A DNA stretch of 64,000 nucleotides from DASRWI01 sp035654655 (GTDB lineage Bacteria > Bacteroidota > Ignavibacteria > Ignavibacteriales > Ignavibacteriaceae), in NCBI GenBank assembly GCA_035654655.1, contig DASRWI010000031.1, forward strand, positions 1 to 64,000. The letters are read 5' to 3'. Within the stretch, counting starts at the first letter, position 1. Every line of letters begins with the position of its first letter. The notes beneath the pieces were generated by a model. The model was not told the origin of the DNA. It ran no database searches and was given only the letters and a program-made list of their open reading frames with translations. Made by a program: the position numbers and the translations under genes. Positions 25,202-33,898 of this stretch are shown in pieces.

Positions 25202-25516
25202 GTGTCGGATCTTTCTAAGTTCGAAATACTATTGGATGATTTATCTTCATTAGAGGCACAAGTTTCAGTGCTAAAATATAATGAAGCCAAATTTAATAAA
25301 AGTGTTAAAAGCCTGGAAGAACAAATTTCTGCATTAAAAAGAGAGAACATGTTGCTTAAGGAACAAATACAACTCTCTGAAAGTAGTGATTCTAGTAAGT
25401 TTAGTGAATATGAACAACTAGATATTTTCGGAACTCTAAGCAACAAAGAAAAAGATGAACTAAAAGAAAAATTACAGAATTTGATAAATAAATTAGAGTT
25501 TCATTTAAGTTCTTAA
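25202..25516 (+). CDS. Small coiled-coil protein next to zapA
   Basis: 104 residues from a GTG two bases after the pheT stop. Residues about 8-58 are a regular heptad coiled coil (LDDLSSLEAQVSVLKYNEA, SLEEQISALKRENMLLKEQI), then an acidic linker and a second helix (KEKDELKEKLQNLINKLEFHL). The next gene is zapA, 30 bases away. Size, heptads and location recall ZapB, the coiled-coil partner of ZapA at the division ring, but the sequence is too general to prove it. No membrane segment. Confidence 0.65.
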   Translation: MSDLSKFEILLDDLSSLEAQVSVLKYNEAKFNKSVKSLEEQISALKRENMLLKEQIQLSESSDSSKFSEYEQLDIFGTLSNKEKDELKEKLQNLINKLEFHLSS

Positions 25517-25546
25517 TATTTTGTTAGTTTTTGATGGTAGATATCA

Positions 25547-25843
25547 ATGCTCGAAAAAAAGAAGCTAAAATTAAAAATATTTGACAAAGAATATTCTTTA
25601 TTAGTAGAAAATGAAGAAATAGCTAAGGAATTGGCTGTATATGTTAATAAGGTGATGGAAGAAACCAGACATGAACTTCCTGACCAACCTGCACAGACAA
25701 TTGCTATAATTGCAAGTTTGAATATTGCCTATGATTTGTTTCTTGAAAAAAACCGCAACAGGGAATTCCTAATACAAGCAGCGGATAAAGTAAAGAGATT
25801 AAAGCTTCTAATTAACGAACCAAGCATATCTGAACCATCTTAA
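25547..25843 (+). CDS. zapA: Cell division protein ZapA
   Basis: 98 residues. KLKIFDKEYSLLVENEEIAKELAVYVNKVMEE and the following helix TIAIIASLNIAYDLFLEKN match the ZapA family, which crosslinks FtsZ filaments at midcell. The neighbourhood (pheT and a coiled-coil gene before, 6S RNA and rny after) is the usual one in this phylum and supports the call. Confidence 0.9.
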   Translation: MLEKKKLKLKIFDKEYSLLVENEEIAKELAVYVNKVMEETRHELPDQPAQTIAIIASLNIAYDLFLEKNRNREFLIQAADKVKRLKLLINEPSISEPS

Positions 25844-25847
25844 AAAG

Positions 25848-26055
25848 TTTCCGCACCGTCGAACTCATATATAGAAAAACTAATATAATAAACTTGGGTT
25901 CTTGACTTACGGCGTCTATTGCAGGCCTCACCTCATTAATTTGAGGATTGTACTTTCGGGTACTACAGTGGAAGCAAAAAGCGTTCGGGCGAGTTCCCAC
26001 ACTGAACTAATCTGGGTTTTTCCCACATTATGTCAGTATCGGCGGTGCGGTTTTA
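25848..26055 (+). ncRNA. ssrS: 6S RNA
   Basis: The 230 bases between zapA and rny hold no ORF and can fold as one long rod: CCGCACCG at 25851-25858 pairs with CGGTGCGG at 26043-26050, followed by TTTTAATTT. Inside are partly paired arms (AATTTGAGG, CACCTCATTAATTTGAGG hairpin near 25928-25950) and a large open middle, the shape of 6S RNA, which mimics an open promoter and sequesters RNA polymerase in stationary phase. The position directly after zapA is where 6S RNA is encoded in many bacteria, including Bacteroidota. The exact ends are estimates. Confidence 0.85.
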
Positions 26056-26074
26056 ATTTCACATTGGAGGAAAT

Positions 26075-27643
26075 ATGCAGCTAGACATACTCTTGTTGAT
26101 TCCGATGGTGATTATACTTGTTTCTTTATTTTTCTTTTTGGGTTGGAAGTTCAATTCAAAAGTTGGAAAAAAGAGTTTACTTTCTGCAGAGGAAAGAGGT
26201 AAACTAATTATTGCCGACGCTCAAAAGGAATCAAATAATATTAAAAGGGAAAAGTTACTTGAAGTAAAAGACGAATGGTATAAGAAAAAAGTAGAATTCG
26301 ATGCCGAAGTTAACCAAAAGCGACAAAAAATATCCGTTTTAGAAAAACAGTTAATCACTCGTGAAGAAAACATAGAAAAAAAATTCGATCTGGTTATTAA
26401 AAAAGAAAGAGAAAACAAATTATTCGAAAAAGAATTACAGGATTTAAAAAAGAATATCGATAATAGGTTTATCGAAATTCAAAAGCTCGAAGCTGAGCAA
26501 AATGAAAAGTTAGAAAAAATATCAGGTCTTACTTCAGATGAAGCTAAGAGAATGTTGATTGATAATTTAGTTAACCAAGCTAAAGCTGATTCTAACATTC
26601 TTATAAAGGAAATTCACGATAAAGCTAAATCTGATGCTAAAAGAGATGCACAAAAAATTATTGTGCAGGCAATTCAAAGAACAGCAGCTGATCATTCCAT
26701 TGAAACTACTGTTTCTGTCGTTCAAATTCAGAATGATGAAATGAAGGGTAGAATTATTGGTAAAGAGGGAAGAAACATTCGTTCCTTTGAAGCAGCTACT
26801 GGTGTTGATGTAATTGTTGATGATACTCCCGAAGCAGTTATTCTTTCTTCTTTTGATCAATTTAGAAGGGAAGTTGCCAGAGTATCTCTTGAAAGACTTA
26901 TTCTTGATGGCAGAATTCATCCTGCAAGAATTGAAGAAGTGGTTGAAAAAGTTCGCGTTGAACTTGAAGAGGAAATGTTTAGGGAAGGTGAAAATACTGT
27001 TCTTCAATTGGGACTGCATAACATGCACCCCGAATTAATTAAGCATATTGGTAAAATGAGATATCGTTCAAGCTATGGGCAAAACCTTTTACAACATAGT
27101 GTTGAAGTTGCTTACTTAACCGGAATCATGGCTGCAGAAGTTGGTCTCGATTCAACAATGGCTAAACGTGCAGGACTATTACACGATGTTGGAAAAACAA
27201 TCGATAAAAATGCTGAGGGTCCACACGCATTACTTGGTTATGAATTAACTAAAAAATATAAAGAACCACCTATTGTAATTAATGCAGTTGGTTCCCACCA
27301 TGAAGATATGGCAATGGAACATCCGATTGCTCCATTAGTCCAGGCAGCAGATGCCATTAGTGGTGCAAGACCGGGAGCAAGAAGAGAACCTCTTGAAGGT
27401 TACGTAAAAAGATTGGAAACTCTTGAAGCTCTTGCAAAATCTTTTGAAGGTGTTGCAAAAACTTATGCAATACAAGCTGGTAGAGAAATTAGAGTTGTAG
27501 TTGAACACGACAAAATTGATGATATAGTTGCTGATAAATTGTCCCACGATATTGCTTCAAAAATTGAAGGTGAAATGGATTATCCGGGACAAATTAAAGT
27601 AACAGTTATTAGAGAAGTTAGAAAAATTAGTTTTGCCCGTTAA
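26075..27643 (+). CDS. rny: Ribonuclease Y
   Basis: 522 residues. An N-terminal membrane anchor (residues 3-25) is followed by a long coiled coil (about 30-200), a KH RNA-binding domain with GRIIGKEGRNIRSFE (about 228-245) and an HD domain with LLQHSVEVAY and LLHDVGKTID that holds the metal-binding His-Asp pair. It is the membrane-bound endonuclease that starts mRNA decay in bacteria lacking RNase E. Normal length, GGAGG ribosome-binding site six bases before the ATG, and a terminator after it. Confidence 0.97.
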   Translation: MQLDILLLIPMVIILVSLFFFLGWKFNSKVGKKSLLSAEERGKLIIADAQKESNNIKREKLLEVKDEWYKKKVEFDAEVNQKRQKISVLEKQLITREENIEKKFDLVIKKERENKLFEKELQDLKKNIDNRFIEIQKLEAEQNEKLEKISGLTSDEAKRMLIDNLVNQAKADSNILIKEIHDKAKSDAKRDAQKIIVQAIQRTAADHSIETTVSVVQIQNDEMKGRIIGKEGRNIRSFEAATGVDVIVDDTPEAVILSSFDQFRREVARVSLERLILDGRIHPARIEEVVEKVRVELEEEMFREGENTVLQLGLHNMHPELIKHIGKMRYRSSYGQNLLQHSVEVAYLTGIMAAEVGLDSTMAKRAGLLHDVGKTIDKNAEGPHALLGYELTKKYKEPPIVINAVGSHHEDMAMEHPIAPLVQAADAISGARPGARREPLEGYVKRLETLEALAKSFEGVAKTYAIQAGREIRVVVEHDKIDDIVADKLSHDIASKIEGEMDYPGQIKVTVIREVRKISFAR

Positions 27644-27664
27644 ATAGAACTTAACCAAAAAAAT

Positions 27665-27700
27665 AAAAAGAACATGCTTTTTTTAAGTATGTTCTTTTTT
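27665..27700 (+). terminator. Intrinsic terminator after rny
   Basis: AAAAAGAACATGCT pairs with AGTATGTTCTTTTT (one G-T pair) and ends in a run of T. It closes the pheS-to-rny block. Confidence 0.85.
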
Positions 27701-27737
27701 ATTTTAAAGCAGTTAATAAAAAATATTAGGTGTTTAA

Positions 27738-28340
27738 TTGCAAAACAAAAAACTTGCTGTTGCAGTAACCGGAAATATTGGCTCCGGTAAAACTACTTTT
27801 TGTGATTATCTCTCATCAAAAAATTATCCTGTCATTAAGGCAGATGACTTATCAAAACAAATCCTTGCAACAAATAAAGATGTCAGGAATGCAATAATTA
27901 AAGAATTTGGTAAAGAATCATTCAAGGGAGATGAAGTAAACAAAAAATTTCTGGCTGAAAAAGTTTTTTCAAATCCTGACAATGTAATCTTGATTAACAG
28001 TATTCTTCATCCTCAGGTAATTGAAGAAACTAAAAAATTAATTACTCAATTTCATAAAAGTAATGACATAGTTTTTGTGGAAGCAGCTCTCATTTATGAA
28101 GCTGATATGGAAGATATTTTTGATTATGTCGTACTAATTTCAGCTGACTTGGATTTAAGACTCAACCGTAAGCATACTGAGACCAAAATAAATTTAATAG
28201 AACTCGTAAATAGGGATAAAAATCAAATTCCTGATGAAGAAAAAAAGAAAAGGGCAGACTTTAATTTTATAAATGATGGTTCAATAAAGGACCTTCAAAA
28301 GAAGGCTGATTTACTCATAATGTTGCTGAAGGCTCTTTAA
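27738..28340 (+). CDS. coaE: Dephospho-CoA kinase
   Basis: 200 residues from a TTG start (27738). The P-loop GNIGSGKTT lies at residues 12-20, and NSILHPQV, VFVEAALIYEA and RADFNFINDGS are the family's substrate and lid segments. It phosphorylates the 3'-hydroxyl of dephospho-CoA, the last step of CoA synthesis. No ATG lies before the P-loop in frame, so a TTG start is required. Length is normal. Confidence 0.93.
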   Translation: MQNKKLAVAVTGNIGSGKTTFCDYLSSKNYPVIKADDLSKQILATNKDVRNAIIKEFGKESFKGDEVNKKFLAEKVFSNPDNVILINSILHPQVIEETKKLITQFHKSNDIVFVEAALIYEADMEDIFDYVVLISADLDLRLNRKHTETKINLIELVNRDKNQIPDEEKKKRADFNFINDGSIKDLQKKADLLIMLLKAL

Positions 28341-28463
28341 AGAATATAATATTATAAACATCTAAAACAAAGAAAAATAACTTAAATAATAAATTTATTT
28401 AGATTGATTTATAATTAACATCATTCTAAATTTGATTAACAAATTTTCTATTGGAGTTATAAA

Positions 28464-29366
28464 GTGTCGTTTTTCAATGACTTAATCGTTATGGCAGTAC
28501 AGGCTATGCCCAAATCTGTCGTTGGTTTCTTTTCGAAAAAATATATTGCCGGGGAAACACTAGCTGATGCAGTTCAAGTTGTAAAAAACTTTAATAAAAG
28601 AGGTATTTTAGCAACTATGGATGTATTAGGGGAATCTGTTAAAAACAAACAGGAAGCCCTTGATGCAAAATGCAAAGGTCTTGAAGTATTAAATGCAATC
28701 TACGAAAACAAGTTAAATGCTAATCTTTCGGTTAAGCTTACTCAGTTAGGTTTACTTTTAGATGAAGAATTCTGTTATCAAAATGTTGAGGAATTAGTTT
28801 CCAGAGCAAAGGAAATAAATAATTTTGTTCGTGTTGATATGGAAGATGCCCCAACTACTGATGCAACCTTCAAGATTGTAAAAAGATTAAGACAAAACTA
28901 CAGTAATATAGGCATTGTTGTTCAAGCTTATTTAAAGAGAACATATGATGATATAATTGTTAATAGTGCAGTTATTAATAATTATAGGTTATGTAAGGGT
29001 ATTTATAATGAGTCTCCTACAATTGCTTATAAGGATAAACAGCAGATTAGAGATAATTACATAAAAGTTTTAGATTATATGTTGAAGAATGGTATCTATG
29101 TTGGTATAGCTACTCATGATGAATACTTAATTAAAAAAGCTTACCAGATGATTAAAGACCTTGGAATTTCAAAAGATAAAATTGAATTCCAAATGCTCCT
29201 TGGTGTTCGTGAAGATTTAAGAAATAAAATTAATAATGATGGATATAAAATAAGAATATATACTCCATTTGGTAAAGACTGGTATCCTTATTCAATCAGA
29301 AGATTGAAAGAAAATCCACAAATGGCAGGTCATATATTCAGAGCCTTATTTAGATTTAAAAAGTAA
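28464..29366 (+). CDS. Proline dehydrogenase
   Basis: 300 residues starting at GTG 28464 after GGAGTT. The FAD barrel signatures are present: SVKLTQLGLLLD, VRVDMEDAP, VVQAYLKRT, GIATHDEYLI, FQMLLGVREDL and the C-terminal RIYTPFGKDWYPYSIRRL, where the paired Arg bind the proline carboxylate. This is the mono-functional (PutA-unfused) enzyme that oxidises proline to pyrroline-5-carboxylate and passes electrons to quinone. The partner P5C dehydrogenase is not in the window. Its stop overlaps the tsaD start (TAATG). Confidence 0.95.
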   Translation: MSFFNDLIVMAVQAMPKSVVGFFSKKYIAGETLADAVQVVKNFNKRGILATMDVLGESVKNKQEALDAKCKGLEVLNAIYENKLNANLSVKLTQLGLLLDEEFCYQNVEELVSRAKEINNFVRVDMEDAPTTDATFKIVKRLRQNYSNIGIVVQAYLKRTYDDIIVNSAVINNYRLCKGIYNESPTIAYKDKQQIRDNYIKVLDYMLKNGIYVGIATHDEYLIKKAYQMIKDLGISKDKIEFQMLLGVREDLRNKINNDGYKIRIYTPFGKDWYPYSIRRLKENPQMAGHIFRALFRFKK

Positions 29367-30382
29367 TGAATGTATTAGGTATAGAGAGTTCTTGTGATGA
29401 AACTTCAATTGCAATTATTTCGAATGGTGAGTTAAAAGCCAACTTAATTTCTTCTCAGGATTTTCATTCAAAGTATGGTGGAGTTGTACCCGAGCTTTCA
29501 AGCAGGGCACACTTACAAATTATCATTCCTTTATTAAAAGATGCTTTAGCTAAATCAAATTTATCTCTAAAAGATATTGATGTTATTGCAGCTACAGTGG
29601 GTCCAGGATTAGTAGGTGCATTGCTGGTAGGATTAACTTTTGCTAAAGGATTATCTTATTCTTTGAATAAACCTTTTATTCCTGTTAATCACGTAGAGGG
29701 ACATTTATTCTCAGGATTCTTAATGGATGAAAAACCTGAATTTCCATTTTTATCTTTAATTGTCTCAGGTGGACATACCTTACTGCTTCTTGTAAATGGA
29801 TTTGATAATGTCACCAAACTTGGTACAACAGTAGATGATGCTGCTGGTGAGGCTTTTGATAAAGTTGCAAAGATGTTGGGACTTGGTTATCCCGGTGGAC
29901 CAAAAATTCAAATGCATTCTCAGCAAGGTGATGAGAATAAAATCCAATTTCCAATCGCTGATTTAAAATCTCCATATGATTTTTCATTTAGTGGATTAAA
30001 AACTGCTGTACTTAGATATTTACAAGCAAATTATCCCACAAAAGAAATTCCTGCTCAGGATTTAAATGATATTACTGCATCATTTCAAAAAGCAGTTACA
30101 CAAGCTTTAATGAAAAAAGTTGAAAAAGCCATAAAGAATTTTGATGTTAAAAGTATTTCTTTAGCAGGTGGAGTTGCAGCAAATAAAAACATCAGAGAAA
30201 ATTTTATTGAGCTTGGAAAGAAGTACAATAAGAAAGTTATTATACCTGCTATGTCATTCTGTGGTGACAATGCTGCAATGATTGCATTCAGAGGTCTGAA
30301 GTTGTATGAAGAAGGCCATCGATTCGATTTAAGTTATAATCCCTATCCTGGGTTACCACATAATATCTGGAAGACATTGTAA
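29366..30382 (+). CDS. tsaD: tRNA N6-adenosine threonylcarbamoyltransferase
   Basis: 338 residues. Starts MNVLGIESSCDETSIA, has the metal-binding H109-x-x-x-H113 in VNHVEGHLFSGF, GPGLVGALLVGLTFAKGL, SLIVSGGHT and GGVAANKNIRE, and ends with the third metal ligand region CGDNAAMIAFRGL. It transfers the threonylcarbamoyl group to A37 of ANN-decoding tRNAs together with TsaB and TsaE, which are not here. It is translationally coupled to the proline dehydrogenase gene by one overlapping base. Confidence 0.97.
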   Translation: MNVLGIESSCDETSIAIISNGELKANLISSQDFHSKYGGVVPELSSRAHLQIIIPLLKDALAKSNLSLKDIDVIAATVGPGLVGALLVGLTFAKGLSYSLNKPFIPVNHVEGHLFSGFLMDEKPEFPFLSLIVSGGHTLLLLVNGFDNVTKLGTTVDDAAGEAFDKVAKMLGLGYPGGPKIQMHSQQGDENKIQFPIADLKSPYDFSFSGLKTAVLRYLQANYPTKEIPAQDLNDITASFQKAVTQALMKKVEKAIKNFDVKSISLAGGVAANKNIRENFIELGKKYNKKVIIPAMSFCGDNAAMIAFRGLKLYEEGHRFDLSYNPYPGLPHNIWKTL

Positions 30383-30391
30383 AAATATTTT

Positions 30392-30481
30392 CCCATGACT
30401 GAAGTCATGGGCTAAACCTAAAATCGAATTCAGGGTTAGCCCACGAATTTCCCAAAGGGATTCCATCGGAACATTCGTGGG
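30392..30481. repeat. Two family A hairpins with an internal CAAAGGGATTCC motif
   Basis: CCCATGAC-TGAA-GTCATGGG at 30392-30411 is followed by a larger hairpin, CCCACGAAT (30440-30448) pairing with ATTCGTGGG (30473-30481), whose loop contains TCCCAAAGGGATTCCATCGG (30450-30469). The second motif recurs near 18200 and 1355, so one repeat appears to have been inserted in the loop of another. Confidence 0.7.
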
Positions 30482-30497
30482 AAATTATTATTGTTAC

Positions 30498-30546
30498 ACA
30501 TCCCCCTAAACCCCTTCCCTAAAGAAGGGAAGGGGGATGTTTTTTT
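30498..30546 (+). terminator. Terminator-like hairpin after tsaD
   Basis: ACATCCCCC (30498-30506) pairs with GGGGGATGT (30532-30540), with an inner CTTCCCT/AGGGAAG pair, followed by seven T. It is C-rich on one arm and G-rich on the other, unlike the AT-rich surroundings. Confidence 0.75.
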
Positions 30547-30602
30547 GTTTTTCTTTTTCTATTGCTGATGCAAACTCTGGTTTGCTATTCCCAATCGCAT
30601 AA

Positions 30603-30647
30603 GTCATTGCGAGCGAAGCAGCCTGTCCCTTTAGGGTTTCAATCTTA
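30603..30647. repeat. Dispersed ATTGCGA repeat (family B, opposite orientation)
   Basis: GTCATTGCGAGCGAAGCAG at the left and GGGTTTCAATCTTA at the right, the reverse orientation of the copies at 10.8 and 13.5 kb. Together with the hairpins before it, it fills most of the 346-base gap between tsaD and the chorismate mutase gene. Confidence 0.65.
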
Positions 30648-30728
30648 TTAAAAAATAATGCATTATCTCTTTACATTTCCTTTTATTTATATTTATTATA
30701 TTTATTTATCATAATAAAGTATTTTAAT

Positions 30729-31013
30729 ATGGATAGTAATCTTAAAAAAATATTAGAGTTAAGAGCAGAAATAGATATTATTGATGAGCAATTAATAAAG
30801 TTATTGCATGAAAGAGTTTTATTGTCTCTCAAATTGAAAGAGGTAAAAAAGGAATATAAAATATCTGCTCACGTTCCTGAAAGAGAAAAGCAAATCATTA
30901 AGAGAATTGATGATTTTATTCTTGATAAGGAAAACAGGGAAATTATTAAAGATATTTATAAGAAAATTTTGGATGAAAGCAGGGGAATTCAATTAAGCGA
31001 TAGTGATGAGTAA
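30729..31013 (+). CDS. Chorismate mutase, AroQ type
   Basis: 94 residues, all helical. LRAEIDIIDEQLIKLLHERVLLSLKLKEVKKEY and the later PEREKQIIKRI and YKKILDESRGIQ match the AroQ fold; the conserved basic residues (R in LRAEID, R in HERV, K in LKEVKK) line the active site. It converts chorismate to prephenate, the entry to phenylalanine and tyrosine. Stand-alone, not fused to prephenate dehydratase or DAHP synthase. The gene overlaps the mltG start. Confidence 0.9.
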   Translation: MDSNLKKILELRAEIDIIDEQLIKLLHERVLLSLKLKEVKKEYKISAHVPEREKQIIKRIDDFILDKENREIIKDIYKKILDESRGIQLSDSDE

Positions 31014-32052
31014 ATTAAAAAACTTAGTAAATATTTTTTCGAAGAAGGAAAAACTACTAATCGTTTTAGTCTTTTTGGCGGTATTGGGGACTCTTTCTTA
31101 TATCATCTTCTCACCTAATCATTATGATAGACCTGAGCCAATTAGATTTGAAATTTATAAAGGTGAAACGTTAAACCAGATTACTGAAAATTTATACAAA
31201 GCAGGAATTATTCCTAATAGATTTAATTTCAAAGCAGTGGTATATGTAATGGGGGGTGAACGGAAACTTAGAGCAGCAAGGTATACTATTCCCAATGATT
31301 TGAGTTATTTTGCATTGTTCAATTTGTTTGCTTATGGTAAAGCTAATTTGCTTAAGGAAGTCCTTATTTATAATGGCTCTACTGTTTTTACAATTGATAA
31401 TAAGTTAGCAAGAGAAGTAGAAGTTGATTCCAATGAATTTTTATCTTTAATTAAGGATAAAAATTTTCTGCAGGAATTAAATATTAAAGCTGAAAGTATT
31501 GAAGGTTATTTACTACCTGGACCTCATTTTATATATGAATTTTCTGATGCTCGTGAAGTCTTAACAAATATGCATAAAGCTCTCAATGATTTTCTTGATG
31601 ATACTTTGATGGCAGAAATTAAGAAGTCAAAATATAATCTTCATCAGATATTAACTTTAGCATCCATAGTTGAAGGTGAGACTGAAAAAGTTGAAGAAAT
31701 GCCAACTATTGCGGGTGTCTATCTGAATCGTTTAAGGTTGGGCATGAGACTTCAGGCTGACCCAACAATTCAGTATATTCATCAGAATAAATGGAGAAGG
31801 TTATTTAAAACTGATTTGCAGGTAAATTCTCCTTATAATACTTATATGTATGCAGGACTTCCCCCAGGACCAATTGGTAATCCGGGTAAGGCAGCAATAC
31901 TTGCAGCAATTCATCCTGAAAAAAATAATTATTTATTTTTTGTTGCTGATGGAACAGGCGGACATAAGTTTGCAAGAAATTATAATGAACATTTAAAATA
32001 TGTACGTGAATATAGACAATGGTTAAAATCTCAAAGTACTACTACAAAATAA
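31006..32052 (+). CDS. mltG: Endolytic murein transglycosylase MltG
   Basis: About 348 residues. One N-terminal membrane helix (residues 16-37) is followed by a LysM-like region (IYKGETLNQITENLY) and the YceG catalytic core with LASIVEGETEKVEEMPTIAGVYLNRL, in which the Glu of IVEGE is the catalytic acid, then MRLQADPTIQY and AGLPPGPIGNPGKAAI. It cleaves new glycan strands in the periplasm and sets their length. I prefer the ATG at 31006 to the in-frame GTG at 31003. It overlaps the chorismate mutase gene by eight bases and the lipoprotein gene by 34. Confidence 0.95.
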   Translation: MSKLKNLVNIFSKKEKLLIVLVFLAVLGTLSYIIFSPNHYDRPEPIRFEIYKGETLNQITENLYKAGIIPNRFNFKAVVYVMGGERKLRAARYTIPNDLSYFALFNLFAYGKANLLKEVLIYNGSTVFTIDNKLAREVEVDSNEFLSLIKDKNFLQELNIKAESIEGYLLPGPHFIYEFSDAREVLTNMHKALNDFLDDTLMAEIKKSKYNLHQILTLASIVEGETEKVEEMPTIAGVYLNRLRLGMRLQADPTIQYIHQNKWRRLFKTDLQVNSPYNTYMYAGLPPGPIGNPGKAAILAAIHPEKNNYLFFVADGTGGHKFARNYNEHLKYVREYRQWLKSQSTTTK

Positions 32053-33713
32053 TTTTATTCAGCTTTTTATTCTTAGCCGGATGTGCTAATCAACTTCCTC
32101 CCGGTGGGGGTGAGAAGGATACAAAACCTCCAACTATTGTGGAAGTTATTCCTTCTGATGGAACAGTAAACTATAATGAAAACTATTTTGAACTTGGGTT
32201 TTCAGAATTTGTAGATAAGAGAGTTGTTAAGGATGCATTGTTTATTTCACCTGCAATTGAAGGAGAGTTGGAGCTTGATTGGAGTGGGAAATCTGTTAGA
32301 GTTTATTTTCCCGGAAAGCTTAAGGCAAACACTACTTATTCTATTACTGTAGGAACTGATGTAACTGATTTTCACGAGCGCAATAAAATGGCTGAAGCTT
32401 TTTCATTTAACTTTTCTACAGGACCTGAAATAGACAGAAGAACAATTGCTGGCCGGGTGTTTGATGAAAAACCTGAAGACATTATGATTTATGCTTTTCT
32501 TTTAAGCGATACTTCAAAAGTTCTTGGTGATAGAAAACCTGATTACATTTCTCAAACAGGAGCGGACGGTTCTTATAAAGTTGGCGGATTAGCTGCAGGT
32601 ACTTATAGAGTGTTTGCAGTCCGTGATGAATTTAGGGATTTAATTTTCCAACCGGAGCAGGATAAAATTGGAATACCTTCAGGAGATATTGTATTAAAAC
32701 CTGAAGATTCTTTGATGAACAATATTAACTTCTTTATTACTGAATATGATACTGTTCCTCCAAGATTAAGTAATAGCGTAATGACAGACGCTCATCATAC
32801 TTTATTAAGCTTCAGTGAACCAATTGATTCTTTATCAACAGGTAAAAAAAATTTCTTCATTTATGATTCAACTGATAACAAGCAGATTCCAATTGATTAT
32901 ACTTTCAAAGGAAATGCAAAGCCGAATGAAATAATACTTGCTATAAAGAATACAATTCCTCTTGAACATAGCACTTTCATCTTTGCAAATAATATTGCTG
33001 ATAAAAATAAGAATATCATTAAGCAGGATAATTTAGCACTAACTCTATCGGCAAGACCTGATACCTTAATCCCTGATATACTAAAAATAATCCCGGAACG
33101 CAGAAGCGATAAAGTAGATTTCCAGAATACTGAAATTTATTTTACTCTTAATGACGGTTTTGATACTTCACTTATACATCAGAGTATAACGTTCAAAGAT
33201 ACACTTGGTAATAATGTGCCTTTTAGTATTCAAACAATTGATAATGCGTCCTTCAAAGTAAAAGCAAATATAGAACTTCAGCCAAGAAAAGATTATTTAA
33301 TTAGGATTAACTTTAAAAACGTAGTTGACCCTGCAGGTAATTTTACTGATACTACTTTCATATATCCATTTAAAACAATATCAGGTGCGGAGTTTACAGG
33401 TCTGCAGGGGAGTGTATCCAATATTGATGTCGCAAGAAATACTGTTTTAATACTGCAGGGAAGAGGAGATGTTGCAGGAAAAATTTATAAGACTAAATTA
33501 ACAAATGGAAACAAATTTTCTTTCAATAGAGTAGAGCCGGGTAAATATTTGTTATGGGGATTTTATGATGATGACAGCAGCGGTACATATAACTATGGTT
33601 CACTAAAGCCATTTACTTTCTCAGAAGAATTTTCATTCCATCCATCAGAAATAAACCTAAGGCCAAGATGGGTAGTAACAGATTTCTTGTTTGTGTTTAA
33701 GAAGTCGGAATAA
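32019..33713 (+). CDS. Lipoprotein with N-terminal Ig-like (SbsA/Big_5-type) domain
   Basis: 564 residues. The lipobox FLAGC (Cys near residue 22) predicts a lipid-anchored envelope protein. QLPPGGGEKDTKPPTIVEVIP followed by the strand-rich LGFSEFVDKRVVKDALFISP to FNFSTGP (about 25-125) is the bacterial Ig-like domain common in Bacteroidota lipoproteins of this type. Two more Ig-like segments (about 240-340 and 345-450) and a final carboxypeptidase-regulatory-like strand set are suggested. No catalytic motif. The ATG lies within the last codons of mltG, implying coupled translation. Confidence 0.85.
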   Translation: MVKISKYYYKIILFSFLFLAGCANQLPPGGGEKDTKPPTIVEVIPSDGTVNYNENYFELGFSEFVDKRVVKDALFISPAIEGELELDWSGKSVRVYFPGKLKANTTYSITVGTDVTDFHERNKMAEAFSFNFSTGPEIDRRTIAGRVFDEKPEDIMIYAFLLSDTSKVLGDRKPDYISQTGADGSYKVGGLAAGTYRVFAVRDEFRDLIFQPEQDKIGIPSGDIVLKPEDSLMNNINFFITEYDTVPPRLSNSVMTDAHHTLLSFSEPIDSLSTGKKNFFIYDSTDNKQIPIDYTFKGNAKPNEIILAIKNTIPLEHSTFIFANNIADKNKNIIKQDNLALTLSARPDTLIPDILKIIPERRSDKVDFQNTEIYFTLNDGFDTSLIHQSITFKDTLGNNVPFSIQTIDNASFKVKANIELQPRKDYLIRINFKNVVDPAGNFTDTTFIYPFKTISGAEFTGLQGSVSNIDVARNTVLILQGRGDVAGKIYKTKLTNGNKFSFNRVEPGKYLLWGFYDDDSSGTYNYGSLKPFTFSEEFSFHPSEINLRPRWVVTDFLFVFKKSE

Positions 33714-33739
33714 CTTTCATCCTTTGAAAAATAAGTATT

Positions 33740-33880
33740 GTCATTGCGAGGATACGAAGTGACGAAGCAATCTTTGTTTTAATTATTATAAAATACAAAG
33801 ATTGCTCCGCTCAGTCTTTAAAGCTGCGGGCTTCTCGGTACATCCCTCACTATGTTCGGGACACTCGAAGACCCTCCGCT
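33740..33880. repeat. Family B repeat and further palindromic sequence between convergent genes
   Basis: GTCATTGCGAGGATACGAAG and GACGAAGCAATCTTTG (33740-33776) are a family B copy; CAAAGATTGCTCCGCTCAG at about 33797 partly mirrors its right end, forming a stem-loop. Then come TCTCGGTACATCCCTC and GGACACTCGAAGACC, related to the CGGTACACTGAGTG sequence near 1455. No gene in this interval. Confidence 0.6.
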
Positions 33881-33898
33881 TTTTTTAAGCAAATGGTT

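Noticed and set aside
26567..27028. A 153-codon open frame on the minus strand inside rny
   Set aside because: Low-complexity Asn/Phe-rich translation, antisense to well-conserved KH and HD sequence, and no ribosome-binding site.
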